A stretch of DNA of 64,000 bases from Bacillota bacterium (GCA_023433405.1 JAEZCT010000039.1:1-64000), one strand, 5' to 3'; numbered from the stretch's first letter, positions 8,992 to 17,902 are shown. A program made the numbers and translations. The notes: generated by a model not told the origin, from the letters alone.

Positions 8992-9022
8992 TATACTGCA
9001 AAAAAAGGAATGGTATAACACA

Positions 9023-9550
9023 ATGCAGCTTTCGTTTGGTTTAGCTGCCGCGGCGGATATTGAGGAGCTTGCGGCACTTTATGATGCGTTAATCGACCAT
9101 CTGGTGTGCGGGGAGAATTTCCCCGGCTGGAGAAAGGGCGTTTATCCCACAAGGGCGGATGCCGAGAGGGGGCTGGCGGAGAATGCCCTGTATGTGGCGC
9201 GGCATAACGGCAGGCTTGCGGGCACAATAATCCTAAGCCACAGACCGGAGCCTGCCTATCAGGAGGGTGTATGGAAAACCGACGCGGATTACCGGGATAT
9301 TTTTGTAATCTACACCTTCGCGGTGCATCCGGCGTTTTTAAAGGCGGGTGTCGGCAAGGCGATGCTGGAATTTTCGGAGCGCCTTGCAAAGGAACGCGGG
9401 ATGAAGGCGATACGGCTGGATGTTTACGAAAACAACACACCCGCCATCAGGCTGTATGAAAAATGCGGCTACCATTATGCGGGAACGGTGGATTTGGGTC
9501 TTTCGGAGTATGGGCTGGAATGGTTTAGGCTGTACGAAAAGCTGCTGTAG
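9023..9550 (+). CDS. GNAT-family N-acetyltransferase
   Basis: A 175-residue acetyl-CoA-dependent acyltransferase of the GNAT superfamily. The acetyl-CoA site is visible as FAVHPAFLKAGVGKAMLEFSERLAKERG (the Q/RxxGxG/A motif appears as KAGVGKA), followed by IRLDVYENNTPAIRLYEKCGYHYAG, the conserved motif B. The N-terminal part (ADIEELAALYDALIDHL) is the usual start. The substrate cannot be told. ATG 9023 is preceded by AAGGAA. A perfect palindromic terminator follows at 9572, so it is a single-gene unit. Confidence 0.88.
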   Translation: MQLSFGLAAAADIEELAALYDALIDHLVCGENFPGWRKGVYPTRADAERGLAENALYVARHNGRLAGTIILSHRPEPAYQEGVWKTDADYRDIFVIYTFAVHPAFLKAGVGKAMLEFSERLAKERGMKAIRLDVYENNTPAIRLYEKCGYHYAGTVDLGLSEYGLEWFRLYEKLL

Positions 9551-9571
9551 GGGCAAGCGCAGTAAGCTGCG

Positions 9572-9620
9572 AACCGCGCCGGATGGGTTAACCCATCCGG
9601 CGCGGTTATCTTTGTCTTTT
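9572..9620 (+). terminator. Intrinsic terminator, perfect palindrome
   Basis: AACCGCGCCGGATGGGTT is followed immediately by its exact complement (9590-9607), then ATCTTTGTCTTTT. It ends the GNAT transcript. The following 240 bases to the next gene are AT-rich and hold nothing I recognise. Confidence 0.82.
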
Positions 9621-9859
9621 GGGTTCACAGTTTTTTCAAGAATAGGGGTGCAATAAAATACCGCGAAACCTCCACTACTCAAGCGACAGAACATGTTTAT
9701 TATATTTGCGCAAATAGATAAATGATGAAAGACAACCGACACAATAACACAGGAAATAGAGGCGAAGGGGGCGGGCGGCGGCTTGACCTGCCTGAATGAG
9801 CCGCGCCCTTGGCCGTAACGTCCCGTTTTCTTTATGAAAGAAAGGAAAGAGGTAGGTTT

Positions 9860-10498
9860 ATGATTCGTAATTATCGTATAAAAGCGTTGCTAATGGCAAT
9901 ATTATCCGTTGGCCTGATGTTTGCCTCCTGCACAAAGGATGGCGCATCCAGTGCGTCACCCGCGGAGGGTGGGCTTAGCATCCTGCCCGCGGAGGGTGAT
10001 TTATCCACACAGCCCACAGGCACAGGGGCAGCCGATTGCTTTCCCATAGGCTACAGCGGCGAGGAGGACCAGCAGTTTACCATCCTGCCCATGCCAAACG
10101 GTCCCGATGAGGGCTATGTTGCAATACTCGAAACGCTGTGGGATGAGGATAAAGGCTTAAACAGCGACATTAAGTATTTAAGCGTTGACCTTTCAAAAGC
10201 AATGCTCGACGACCAGGCCCCGCTAATGGAGCGCCTTAACACCTTTTGCGAGATAAACGATTTGGAGCTTTTAACCCTTGGCTACGATGACCTGACCGAG
10301 CAGGGCTATATCACCGACCTGTATTTTACCGAGGGGGTGCTCATTGCCTATGAGGATACCGAGCTGACCGAAACAAGGCTTGTCACCTCCGCCCGCAAAT
10401 GGCGGGGCGGACGCGCCGCCGTCGGCGCACAGTTTACCGCAGAGCGCGACGAATTTTTTTGGAGGGTGACAAAGGAAGAAAACAGCTGGGTAAGCTGA
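9860..10498 (+). CDS. Small secreted lipoprotein, unknown function
   Basis: A 212-residue protein that I do not recognise. From ATG 9860 (AGAGG ribosome-binding site 8 bases upstream) it starts MIRNYRIKALLMAILSVGLMFASC, a lipoprotein signal peptide with Cys24 as the likely lipidation site; Phe at -3 makes the lipobox slightly unusual. After it comes a short linker with two near-identical PAEGG/PAEGD repeats, then a compact soluble domain with many acidic residues. An earlier start at 9809 would place charged residues before the signal and is unlikely. No neighbour suggests a role. Confidence 0.72.
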   Translation: MIRNYRIKALLMAILSVGLMFASCTKDGASSASPAEGGLSILPAEGDLSTQPTGTGAADCFPIGYSGEEDQQFTILPMPNGPDEGYVAILETLWDEDKGLNSDIKYLSVDLSKAMLDDQAPLMERLNTFCEINDLELLTLGYDDLTEQGYITDLYFTEGVLIAYEDTELTETRLVTSARKWRGGRAAVGAQFTAERDEFFWRVTKEENSWVS

Positions 10499-10541
10499 TG
10501 GCGCAAGGTTGTGTATGCCCGTAAAAAGTGATACAATAAAC

Positions 10542-10574
10542 AAAAAGGTTGAGGGGCTTTGCCCTTCAACCTTA
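10542..10574. other. Stem-loop between lipoprotein and zinc-ribbon genes
   Basis: AAGGTTGAGGGGC and GCCCTTCAACCTT form a strong hairpin. On the plus strand no T-run follows; on the minus strand the stem would be followed by TTTTTGTTT. It may be a terminator for antisense transcription or a processing site between the two genes. Confidence 0.55.
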
Positions 10575-10614
10575 CTGTTGCGTAATGCAAGCCTGAAAAA
10601 AGGAGAAAAACGTG

Positions 10615-11001
10615 ATGAAAACCTGCCCAAAATGCGGAGAGCTCAACGGAAACGACCGGGAGGACTGCTTTAAATGCCGCACAAGCTTTCCCAAAACACC
10701 GGCATACCGAAAAATATGCCCCAAATGCGGCGCGTTGTATCACCCCGCAAAGGAGCTTTGCGAGGACTGCGGTGTGCGGCTTTCGGTTTATTCCCCCGGT
10801 CAGACGACGTATGCCGATAGCGGCGCGCGCTGGTGGCATTACGCCCTGGCCATCCTGTTCCCCTTGTTTGGCGTAATACTGGGCTGCATCTACTTTGGGC
10901 GCGGCGAGGATGATTTGGGCAAAACCCTCATTACAACCTCGGTGGTATGTGTCATAATTCAAATCGTGCTGGGTATCCTGCTCGCGGCATGTTCGGCGTA
11001 G
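10615..11001 (+). CDS. Double zinc-ribbon membrane protein
   Basis: A 128-residue protein with two CxxC pairs making a first zinc ribbon (CPKCGELNGNDREDCFKC) and two making a second (CPKCGALYHPAKELCEDC), followed by two hydrophobic segments near the C-terminus. The layout is that of small zinc-ribbon membrane proteins common in Clostridia, of unknown function. GTG 10612 and ATG 10615 are both possible; ATG is better placed after AGGAG at 10601-10605. It ends 60 bases before mnmE. Confidence 0.78.
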   Translation: MKTCPKCGELNGNDREDCFKCRTSFPKTPAYRKICPKCGALYHPAKELCEDCGVRLSVYSPGQTTYADSGARWWHYALAILFPLFGVILGCIYFGRGEDDLGKTLITTSVVCVIIQIVLGILLAACSA

Positions 11002-11060
11002 GACGTGTTTTTATTTTTTAGGGTATGAAAGCAAAAGTAAGCGCAGGGGGGAGAACACCC

Positions 11061-12422
11061 ATGTTGGAGAAAACCATCGCCGCCATTGCCACGGCGGAAA
11101 ATGCCGCCGGTCTTGGCGTTATACGCATCTCAGGACCCGAGGCGCTAGCCGTGGCGGCACGGGTTTTTGTTCCCGCCGGGACAAAGCGGCTCGCCGAAAT
11201 GCAGGGCTATACCGCGGCGTACGGCAGAGTACGCGACGGCGCGGAGGAGCTTGACGAGGCGGTTGCGCTGGTGTTCCGCGCGCCCCGCAGCTATACCGGT
11301 GAGGATGTGGTCGAGCTTTCCTGCCATGGGGGTACCTTTCTGCTGCGCAGGGTATTAAAGGCGGTGCTGCAAAACGGCGCGGCTCCCGCAGGTGCCGGTG
11401 AGTTTACAAAGCGCGCGTTTTTAAACGGCAAGCTGAGCCTTACCGAGGCGGAGGCGGTGGCGGACCTGATTGCGGCAGGCGGCGAGCAGTCGGCACGCTC
11501 CGCCCTTGCCGCCCGCGATGGCGCGCTGTACCATGCGCTTACGGCAATCATCGAGCAGCTGGTGCTGGTTTCGTCCTCTCTGGCGGCGTGGATTGATTTT
11601 CCCGAGGAGGATGTGCCAAGCGTGGAGGGAGAGGACCTTAAAAATTCTCTGGATGCGCTGTGCGCGCGGCTGGACGCCCTGCTCGCCACCTTTGAGACGG
11701 GGCGTATTGTGCGCGAGGGGATAACCGCCGCCATAGTGGGCAAGCCAAACGTTGGCAAATCCACCCTCATGAACCTGCTTGCGGGTAAGACGCGCAGTAT
11801 TGTCACCGATATTCCGGGCACGACGCGGGATGTGGTGGAGGATACCGTTACCGTCGGCGGGGTGACCCTGCGCCTTGCCGATACCGCCGGCCTGCGAAAC
11901 ACCGACGACCCCGTGGAGCGCATAGGCGTGGATTACGCGAAAAAGCGCCTCGCACAGGCCGACCTTGTGCTTGCGGTGTTTGACAGCTCCCGTCCGTTGT
12001 CGGAGGAGGATGCGGGAATGATGGAGGACATCGGGCTGACGCCCTGCATTGCGGTAATCAATAAGACCGACCTTGCCCCAAGGCTTGACCGCGCCGCCGT
12101 CGCCGCGCGCTTTGCGCGTGTGGTGGAGATTAGCGCCGCGACGGGGGAGGGGGCTAAGGGTCTTGCCGATGCCATTGGGGAGCTGTTTCGTATCTCCTCC
12201 TTCGACCCCATGCGGGCGGTGCTTGCAAACGAGCGGCAGCTTGATTGCGCGCTGCGCGCCCGGGAGCTGCTGGAGGAGGCGCGCGCCGCCCTCAGCCTGA
12301 CCCCCGACGCGGTGTGCGTAAACATCGACTGCGCGCTGGACGCGCTGCTGGAGCTGACCGGCGAGCGCGCGAATACCGCGGTAATCGACCGCGTGTTCGA
12401 GCGGTTTTGCGTGGGCAAATAG
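11061..12422 (+). CDS. mnmE: tRNA modification GTPase MnmE
   Basis: MnmE works with MnmG to place carboxymethylaminomethyl groups on wobble uridine 34 of several tRNAs. The 453-residue protein has the N-terminal tetrahydrofolate-binding domain, a helical domain, and an inserted GTPase domain with GKPNVGKST (227-235), PGTTRDVVEDT, DTAGLR and NKTD. The C-terminus FCVGK ends with the conserved CxGK used in catalysis. ATG 11061 follows a GGGGGGAG ribosome-binding site; an upstream start at 11025 would add twelve unconserved residues. Its partner mnmG is 1.1 kb downstream rather than adjacent, with DUF3788 between them on the other strand. Confidence 0.97.
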   Translation: MLEKTIAAIATAENAAGLGVIRISGPEALAVAARVFVPAGTKRLAEMQGYTAAYGRVRDGAEELDEAVALVFRAPRSYTGEDVVELSCHGGTFLLRRVLKAVLQNGAAPAGAGEFTKRAFLNGKLSLTEAEAVADLIAAGGEQSARSALAARDGALYHALTAIIEQLVLVSSSLAAWIDFPEEDVPSVEGEDLKNSLDALCARLDALLATFETGRIVREGITAAIVGKPNVGKSTLMNLLAGKTRSIVTDIPGTTRDVVEDTVTVGGVTLRLADTAGLRNTDDPVERIGVDYAKKRLAQADLVLAVFDSSRPLSEEDAGMMEDIGLTPCIAVINKTDLAPRLDRAAVAARFARVVEISAATGEGAKGLADAIGELFRISSFDPMRAVLANERQLDCALRARELLEEARAALSLTPDAVCVNIDCALDALLELTGERANTAVIDRVFERFCVGK

Positions 12423-12494
12423 GCGCGGCGGCAGACATTGTAAAGTATTAAGCCTTAACACACACCCCGATTTTTATGGGGTTAACGGCGCAAA

Positions 12495-12544
12495 GCCGCA
12501 TAGTTTTCCACCAAAAACGCTACACCGGTGGAAAACTATGCGGC
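12495..12544. terminator. Long hairpin after mnmE
   Basis: Perfect 18-bp arms GCCGCATAGTTTTCCACC (12495-12512) and its complement (12527-12544) enclose 14 bases. No T-run follows, so it may be a weak or factor-assisted terminator or an mRNA-stabilising hairpin. A smaller CCCCGATTTTTATGGGG stem lies just upstream. Confidence 0.6.
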
Positions 12545-12565
12545 TCCTTATGCCTATTGCCCGTA

Positions 12566-12673
12566 ATACTAATACTGATCCCCTCAAAAAGAGTCGATAA
12601 AAATCCGCGTGAAAACCCATAAATTAAAGCTTTTCACTTGATTTTTATACTCTTTTAATTCGGATATTAGTAT
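12566..12673 (-). repeat. 102-bp palindromic repeat, copy 4 (type A, reverse)
   Basis: A full type A copy in reverse orientation with a small insertion near its left end (ATACTAATACTGATCCCCTC), giving 108 bp. It sits between mnmE and the convergent DUF3788 gene. Confidence 0.93.
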
Positions 12674-12763
12674 AAGGCGGATAGAGTGCGTTATTCCCTA
12701 TAAAAATAAGTAGGGCTGCCGAGCCGTGCCGCCTAAGGCCCCGCGAAGGACCGCGGGGTAAAA

Positions 12764-13198
12764 TCACGCGGTCCTTTTGGGCGGTACGCGCAGGGAGATG
12801 AGATTTTGTACATCCCGAAGGGTGGACGGGTCCTTTACCTCTATCATCAGCCAGCGCGCGCCGTTTATGCCCCCGGCTGTTTGGTACACATTTTGCACAT
12901 ATTCGGTGCAGGCGGGCAGCAATAGCTCGGCGCGGGTGCGCTCCTTTTCGCCAATGACCACCAGCGCGATAAAATAGCCGGGCATGGGGTAAAGGGTACA
13001 CAGCGACTTCGCGCTTTTTTGGTACTTCACGTTCCAGCCGGGCTGACCGGAGCAGCTGCTGTACGAGGTCTTGGGCTGTACGCGGTAGCTCTCCTCCAAA
13101 TACGTCCGCAGGTCTGTCCACAGCGCGCTGCCAACAAACCCCTCCACCTCCCGCAGGGTTGGCTCGGTCTCCTTGGGGTAACGCTCCATCCAGTTCAT
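12764..13198 (-). CDS. DUF3788 family protein
   Basis: A 144-residue cytosolic protein with the family pattern YSSCSGQPGWNVKYQKSAKSLCTLYPMPGYFIALVVIGEKE followed by LREVQNL-like terminal residues. The molecular role of DUF3788 is unknown. The minus-strand start at 13198 (third Met) lies 8 bases from AGGAG, whereas the first ATG at 13204 is only two bases from it, so I prefer the later start. A promoter is visible at 13227-13256. Confidence 0.82.
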   Translation of the reverse strand: MNWMERYPKETEPTLREVEGFVGSALWTDLRTYLEESYRVQPKTSYSSCSGQPGWNVKYQKSAKSLCTLYPMPGYFIALVVIGEKERTRAELLLPACTEYVQNVYQTAGGINGARWLMIEVKDPSTLRDVQNLISLRVPPKRTA

Positions 13199-13226
13199 GA
13201 GCATTTCTCCTTTTGGTGTTTTTTAT

Positions 13227-13256
13227 AGTTTAGCATAGCCGGTCTTTACCCGGCAA
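13227..13256 (-). promoter_or_regulatory. Promoter of the DUF3788 gene
   Basis: On the minus strand, -35 TTGCCG and -10 TAAACT are 18 bp apart, about 30 bases from the start codon. Confidence 0.6.
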
Positions 13257-13342
13257 GCGTTCGCGCCAAGGTTTTTACAACAATCAGTGGGGTTCATCTC
13301 CTTACCTTTGCCTTAATAAGCGGCTGTTTTCCTTTACGCGCC

Positions 13343-13372
13343 TTGACGGGCTTGCCGCCAATTGGGTATACT
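13343..13372 (+). promoter_or_regulatory. Promoter of mnmG
   Basis: TTGACG (13343-13348), 18 bp, TATACT (13367-13372). A leader of about 135 bases follows, with a small GGTGC/GCACC hairpin and a T7 run near 13470. The T-run is too far from the stem to call an attenuator. Confidence 0.65.
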
Positions 13373-13513
13373 CAAAACAAGACCCCACCGGCGCAGGGCG
13401 CCGCGGGTAATTGCCCGGCAAAGGGGCATCTTTAGCAGGTGCCCCCGAGCACCAGCCTCAAGCCGCTTTTTTTATTGCAAACGATATCTAACCTCTCGAA
13501 AGCAGGTAATATT

Positions 13514-15406
13514 ATGTCGGAGTATCATGCGGGCAGCTTTGATGTTGCCGTTATTGGCGCGGGGCACGCGGGCTGCGAGGCGGCGCTTGCCGCCGCGCGC
13601 TTGGGCGCAAGTGTAATTTTGCTTACCCTTTCGCTGGACGCGATTGCGAATATGCCCTGTAACCCCTCTATCGGCGGTACGGCAAAGGGACATTTGGTTC
13701 GGGAGCTGGACGCGCTGGGCGGCGAAATGGGACGCCTTGCCGACCGCACCATGCTACAAAGCCGGATGCTCAACCGGGGAAAGGGACCCGCGGTTTACAG
13801 CCTGCGCGCGCAGATTGACCGCACGCGCTACCATATAGAGATGAAGCATATACTCGAAAAAACCCCGGGGCTTGTGGTAAGGCAGGCGGAGGTCTGCGCC
13901 GTTCGCAGGACAGCGGGAGAGGGTCTTTTGGTGGTTACACGCCTGGGCGCGGTGTACAGCGTGGGGGCGGCGGTGGTATCCACCGGCACCTATCTGGGCG
14001 GCAGAATCTTTGTGGGGGAGGTATCCTACCAAAGCGGACCGGATAACTGCCAGGCGGCCACCCATCTCACCCAAAGCATCAATGAGCTGGGGATACCAAC
14101 CCGCCGCTTTAAAACCGGCACGCCCGGCAGGCTGCTAAAAAGCAGCATTGACCTTGCAAGGCTGGAGGAGCAGGCGGGCGACGAGCCGGTGGAGCCCTTT
14201 TCGTTTGAGACAAAGACGCCGCCCGAGAATAAGGCGGTGTGCCATATAGCCTATACCAACGAGCGCACCCATGCGGTTATTCGCGCAAACCTGCACCGTT
14301 CGCCCCTTTATGGCGGCAAAATTGAGGGCATAGGCCCCCGCTACTGCCCAAGCATTGAGGATAAGGTGGTGCGCTTTGCCGATAAGGAGCGTCACCAGAT
14401 CTTTTTAGAGCCCATGGGGCTGGATACCGAGGAGATGTATTTGCAGGGCATGTCCTCCTCCCTGCCGGAGGAGGTGCAGGTTGCCATGTACCGAACCATT
14501 GCGGGCTTTGAGAATATGCAGCTTATGCGCAACGCCTATGCCATAGAGTACGACTGCTGCGACCCCCAGGACCTGTTACCCACCCTCGAGTTTAAGCGGG
14601 TAAAGGGGCTGTATGGCGCGGGGCAGTTTAACGGCACCTCGGGCTATGAGGAGGCGGCGGCACAGGGGCTGGTGGCGGGTATTAACGCCGCCCGCGCGGT
14701 GCAGGGCAAAGAGCCGCTGGTTTTAGACCGAAGCGGCTCGTATATAGGCACGCTCATAGACGACCTCACCACCAAGGGCTGCCTTGACCCCTACCGCATG
14801 ATGACCTCGCGCTCTGAGTTTAGGCTTATTTTAAGGCAGGATAACGCGGATAAGCGCCTCACCCCCACGGGCTATGCCCTAGGGCTGATTTCTAAGGAGC
14901 GCTACGACGCGTTTTGTGAAAAATACCGGCAGGTAAGCGACGAGATGATAAGGCTTGAGCGTGTGGTGGTTGCGCCGGGTGAGGTGATAAACCGGCTGCT
15001 TGTTTCATGTGAAACAGCCCCCCTGATAACCGGCGCGCGGCTTGGGGAGCTTTTACGCCGCCCGCAGCTGCACTATGACCAGCTTGCGCCGTTTGACCCC
15101 GACCGTCCGGCGCTTGCGCGTGAGGTAACCGAGCAGGCGGAGATAGAGATTAAATACGAGGGCTACATCAAACGGCAGCTTGCGCAGGTGGCCTCCAGCC
15201 GCAGGCTGGAGCAGCAGCCCCTGCCGCCCGATATCTCCTACCGGGAGATAGAGAGCCTGCGGCTGGAGGCCAGAGAGAAGCTTGACCGGATTAAGCCCCT
15301 GAGCATTGGGCAGGCGTCGCGGATATCCGGGGTAAGCCCCGCCGATATCTCGGTGCTGCTGGTATGGCTTGAGCGAAGAAGACGTGAAAAGCAGGGAGCA
15401 CAATAA
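13514..15406 (+). CDS. mnmG: tRNA uridine-5-carboxymethylaminomethyl modification enzyme MnmG
   Basis: MnmG (GidA) is the FAD-dependent partner of MnmE in wobble uridine modification. The 630-residue product begins with the dinucleotide-binding motif VIGAGHAGCEAALAAARLG, followed by NPSIGGTAKGHLVRELDALGG, the GTPGR region and the conserved EYDCCDP(Q) segment, and a helical C-terminal domain that binds MnmE. ATG 13514 is the natural start; an upstream TTG-type start would add 25 residues. The TAA stop codon lies at the boundary of a 161-bp palindromic element that fills the gap to the next, convergent gene. Confidence 0.97.
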   Translation: MSEYHAGSFDVAVIGAGHAGCEAALAAARLGASVILLTLSLDAIANMPCNPSIGGTAKGHLVRELDALGGEMGRLADRTMLQSRMLNRGKGPAVYSLRAQIDRTRYHIEMKHILEKTPGLVVRQAEVCAVRRTAGEGLLVVTRLGAVYSVGAAVVSTGTYLGGRIFVGEVSYQSGPDNCQAATHLTQSINELGIPTRRFKTGTPGRLLKSSIDLARLEEQAGDEPVEPFSFETKTPPENKAVCHIAYTNERTHAVIRANLHRSPLYGGKIEGIGPRYCPSIEDKVVRFADKERHQIFLEPMGLDTEEMYLQGMSSSLPEEVQVAMYRTIAGFENMQLMRNAYAIEYDCCDPQDLLPTLEFKRVKGLYGAGQFNGTSGYEEAAAQGLVAGINAARAVQGKEPLVLDRSGSYIGTLIDDLTTKGCLDPYRMMTSRSEFRLILRQDNADKRLTPTGYALGLISKERYDAFCEKYRQVSDEMIRLERVVVAPGEVINRLLVSCETAPLITGARLGELLRRPQLHYDQLAPFDPDRPALAREVTEQAEIEIKYEGYIKRQLAQVASSRRLEQQPLPPDISYREIESLRLEAREKLDRIKPLSIGQASRISGVSPADISVLLVWLERRRREKQGAQ

Positions 15407-15566
15407 GAACCTGTTCTCATGCCTGCAATACCATTTAGACGGCAATTTTTCCGCCATACTGCGTTGAAAATGCTCGGAATACGGCAAGTATTCCTGCGCT
15501 TTTCGCCTTGTCTGGCTAAAAAATTTCTCGTCTCTATGGTATTTCACACTTATGAGAACAGGTTCT
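15406..15566. mobile_element. 161-bp MITE-like palindromic element (AGAACCTGTTCTCAT family)
   Basis: The terminal inverted repeats are perfect over 15 bp: AGAACCTGTTCTCAT (15406-15420) and ATGAGAACAGGTTCT (15552-15566). The interior shows further self-complementarity (GGAATAC.../...GTATTCC, ATACCATTTAGACGG and CTATGGTAT). It has no coding capacity. It spans exactly from the last base of the mnmG stop to the stop codon of the convergent ABC gene. A shorter relative is at 23425-23477. Confidence 0.8.
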
Positions 15567-16224
15567 AAATAATCTGCCCCGCCTTCATCGTCAGCACCCG
15601 GTCGCCGAACCGGGTGGTATCGGTATCGTGTGTGACCATCAAAACCGCGGTGCCTTCTTTTGCCACAGAGGCAAAAAGCCCCATAATCTCGACAGTGGTT
15701 TCCTCATCCAAATCTCCGGTCGGTTCGTCCGCGATTAACAGACTGGGACAAAGAAGCAGCGCACGCACAATGGCAACCCGCCGCATCTCTCCGCCGGATA
15801 GGCTTGCGGGGTATTGGTCGGCCAAATGCAGGATGCCAACCTTCTCAAGAAGCTCCCGCGCCTGTTTTTGGGGGCTGCCCTTTCGATGAAACAGGTAAAA
15901 GGGCAGCTCCGCATTTTGCAGAACCGTCAGGCTGGGCAGAACGCTTTGCCCCTGCATAATGTACCCTAGTCTCTCGTTGCGAAGGCAGGAGCGCTCCTTG
16001 TCGCTTAGGGCCGTGTACTCCCTGCCCTCAAACTGTACCTTACCGCGGGTGGGTGTCAGCAGTCCGGCGAGAATGTTGAGCAGAGTGCTCTTACCGCTGC
16101 CGGAACGTCCCATTACGCAGACAAACTCTCCCCTTTCAATCTCCAACGACACATCGTCCACTGCTCGAAGGAGCCGCCCGCCCTGCTTGTATTCTTTTAT
16201 AATGTTCTGCGCCTTTAAAATCAT
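15565..16224 (-). CDS. ABC transporter ATPase, MacB/LolD type
   Basis: A 219-residue ATPase with Walker A GRSGSGKST, signature LSGGEMRR, Walker B LLIADEPTGDLDEET and the H-loop in MVTHDTD. The close spacing of Walker B and the short length fit the LolD/MacB group that pairs with FtsX-type permeases. Its start overlaps the end of the FtsX-like gene by four bases, so they are translationally coupled. Its TAG stop lies inside the terminal repeat of the 161-bp element. It is the last gene of the minus-strand sulfur island. Confidence 0.92.
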   Translation of the reverse strand: MILKAQNIIKEYKQGGRLLRAVDDVSLEIERGEFVCVMGRSGSGKSTLLNILAGLLTPTRGKVQFEGREYTALSDKERSCLRNERLGYIMQGQSVLPSLTVLQNAELPFYLFHRKGSPQKQARELLEKVGILHLADQYPASLSGGEMRRVAIVRALLLCPSLLIADEPTGDLDEETTVEIMGLFASVAKEGTAVLMVTHDTDTTRFGDRVLTMKAGQII

Positions 16225-17441
16225 ATGTCACCATCCCGTATTACCGCGTAGGCGTCGCCTCTGCTGATTTTTATGACAGAGAGCATTGTGGAAACCGGCC
16301 CCACCGTAAAGGAAAGGGCAAGGCTTGCCCCAACTAAAAGGAGGTACTGCAAAGCCGAAGGCTGCAAATGGGGCATTCCCAGAGTTTGCAGCACATAGGT
16401 CCGAAGCGGCAGAACAAGCAGTGCGCAAAACCCTATGCCAAGCGCACCTCCTGACAGGCTGACGATGCCCGCTTCCAGCAACACAAGTGAGGCAAGCCTT
16501 TGCTTTGTCGCCCCCAGCGAACGCAGAATGCCAAACTCCCGCTTGCGTTCGTTGAGAATTACCGAGAACACCAAGCTAAGTACGGCCACCGACATCACCC
16601 ACAAAATCACCGCAAAAAGGACGACAATGCCTACGGTGGATCGCAGCCCCGCCGCTACGCTGGTAAGCAGCTTTTGTGTGGTAATAACCGAAACACCGCT
16701 TTCCTCCTTGTCAAATGCATAGCTGATGTTGCGCGCTACTTCGTTATGTTCATAGCCCTCCAGCAGCTGAACGGTTACGGAGGATATGGCGTCACGCGGT
16801 ACACCTAGCGCTCCGCGCTTTGCCACATAATCATCCGACGCACGCTCGGCGGCCTCCAAGCTCATAAATACTGAGCCGTCAAAGCCGGAGCCGGTGCTAT
16901 CCATTTTCGCCGCTATCTGATAATCACGGTCGAAAAAGGTGATGATTTGACCAACCTCTTCGGTGATACTTGCCCCTACGACCACCTCGTCCATCGCAAG
17001 CGGCGCGGGCAGGCTGCTTTTAATCCACGGTAACACGGTAAAGTCGGATGATTGGTCAAAGCCAATAATCTGCACCTGCGTGGAGCAGCAGTCAGCGTTT
17101 AGCGAGGCGACAAACAGCTGCGGCGAAACCGAACGAACCCCTTTTACCGCACGCACCCGCTCCGTCCACGACCGGTTCATGTAAAAGGTACTGGGCTCCC
17201 CGCGCAGCAGAATCTTTTCTGTTCTCTGCTCGTAACCCTTAGGCACCACCAAAAGATCCGCACCCAAGCGTTTGGCAAGACCATCCGTGCCGTTTTTTAG
17301 GCTTAAGGAGATGACTGAGCCCGCAAACAGTGCAAATGACAAAACCGAAACTACAAATAAAAGGGCAACCGTGCGAAAGGGCCGGCGCTTAAGATTACTG
17401 CCTGCAAATGAAAGCAAAGAGATCCCTTTGCCAGTACTCAT
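16221..17441 (-). CDS. FtsX-like ABC permease
   Basis: A 406-residue permease with one N-terminal helix, a large extracytoplasmic domain, and three C-terminal helices of the FtsX fold (ILNERKREFGILRSLGATKQRL is the typical coupling segment). The extracytoplasmic domain has GADLLVVPKGYE and a Cys-Cys pair in LNADCCSTQVQIIGFD. From memory this pattern resembles permeases of iron-associated ABC systems of the Campylobacter P19 cluster type; I could not verify this. The start codon overlaps the stop of the DUF4418 gene (TAATG). Confidence 0.86.
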   Translation of the reverse strand: MSTGKGISLLSFAGSNLKRRPFRTVALLFVVSVLSFALFAGSVISLSLKNGTDGLAKRLGADLLVVPKGYEQRTEKILLRGEPSTFYMNRSWTERVRAVKGVRSVSPQLFVASLNADCCSTQVQIIGFDQSSDFTVLPWIKSSLPAPLAMDEVVVGASITEEVGQIITFFDRDYQIAAKMDSTGSGFDGSVFMSLEAAERASDDYVAKRGALGVPRDAISSVTVQLLEGYEHNEVARNISYAFDKEESGVSVITTQKLLTSVAAGLRSTVGIVVLFAVILWVMSVAVLSLVFSVILNERKREFGILRSLGATKQRLASLVLLEAGIVSLSGGALGIGFCALLVLPLRTYVLQTLGMPHLQPSALQYLLLVGASLALSFTVGPVSTMLSVIKISRGDAYAVIRDGDI

Positions 17442-17863
17442 TAGATCTTAACCTCATTTCGCTGACGGGAGGTAAGAAGCAGGTAGATGGCGTTAAACGT
17501 AAACCCAACCACAATTAACGCTCCCAACAGGTACAGCGCGGGAAACGCAGTGGTTTGGCATTCCATCGTGGACATTCCGCAGCCGCCGATGATTACCGCG
17601 GGGAATAAAATAACCAGCACACCCGCGAGTGCCGCGGCAGCGCTAAGACCAAGCCGGGTCTGCGCGGAGCTTGAAAGGAGCAAAAAAACTCCCAAGGCAG
17701 CAATCAGCAGCCCAATACCCAGCTCTGCCTGCGCCGTCCAGTGGCACTTCATAAAGCCTCCATCGTGCATGGCTTCACACACCTTGAAAACAGTGTGGGG
17801 GCCAATGGCAACCAGCAGTCCGGCAATAACGGCGCCGGTACCGGAAATAATGCGGTTTTTCAT
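17441..17863 (-). CDS. DUF4418 membrane protein
   Basis: A 140-residue protein with four transmembrane helices and the DUF4418 pattern. Conserved Cys, His and Met residues cluster in the two extracytoplasmic loops (VCEAMHDGGFMKCHWTAQAE and GGCGMSTMECQTTAFP), suggesting metal or redox chemistry outside the membrane. It lies 39 bases after nifH and overlaps the FtsX-like gene, so DUF4418, FtsX and ATPase form one module that continues the nifH operon. The function is unknown. Confidence 0.82.
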   Translation of the reverse strand: MKNRIISGTGAVIAGLLVAIGPHTVFKVCEAMHDGGFMKCHWTAQAELGIGLLIAALGVFLLLSSSAQTRLGLSAAAALAGVLVILFPAVIIGGCGMSTMECQTTAFPALYLLGALIVVGFTFNAIYLLLTSRQRNEVKI

Positions 17864-17902
17864 TCTCTACACCTCATATTGCTTGTTTTTTAGGGCTTCC
17901 CC

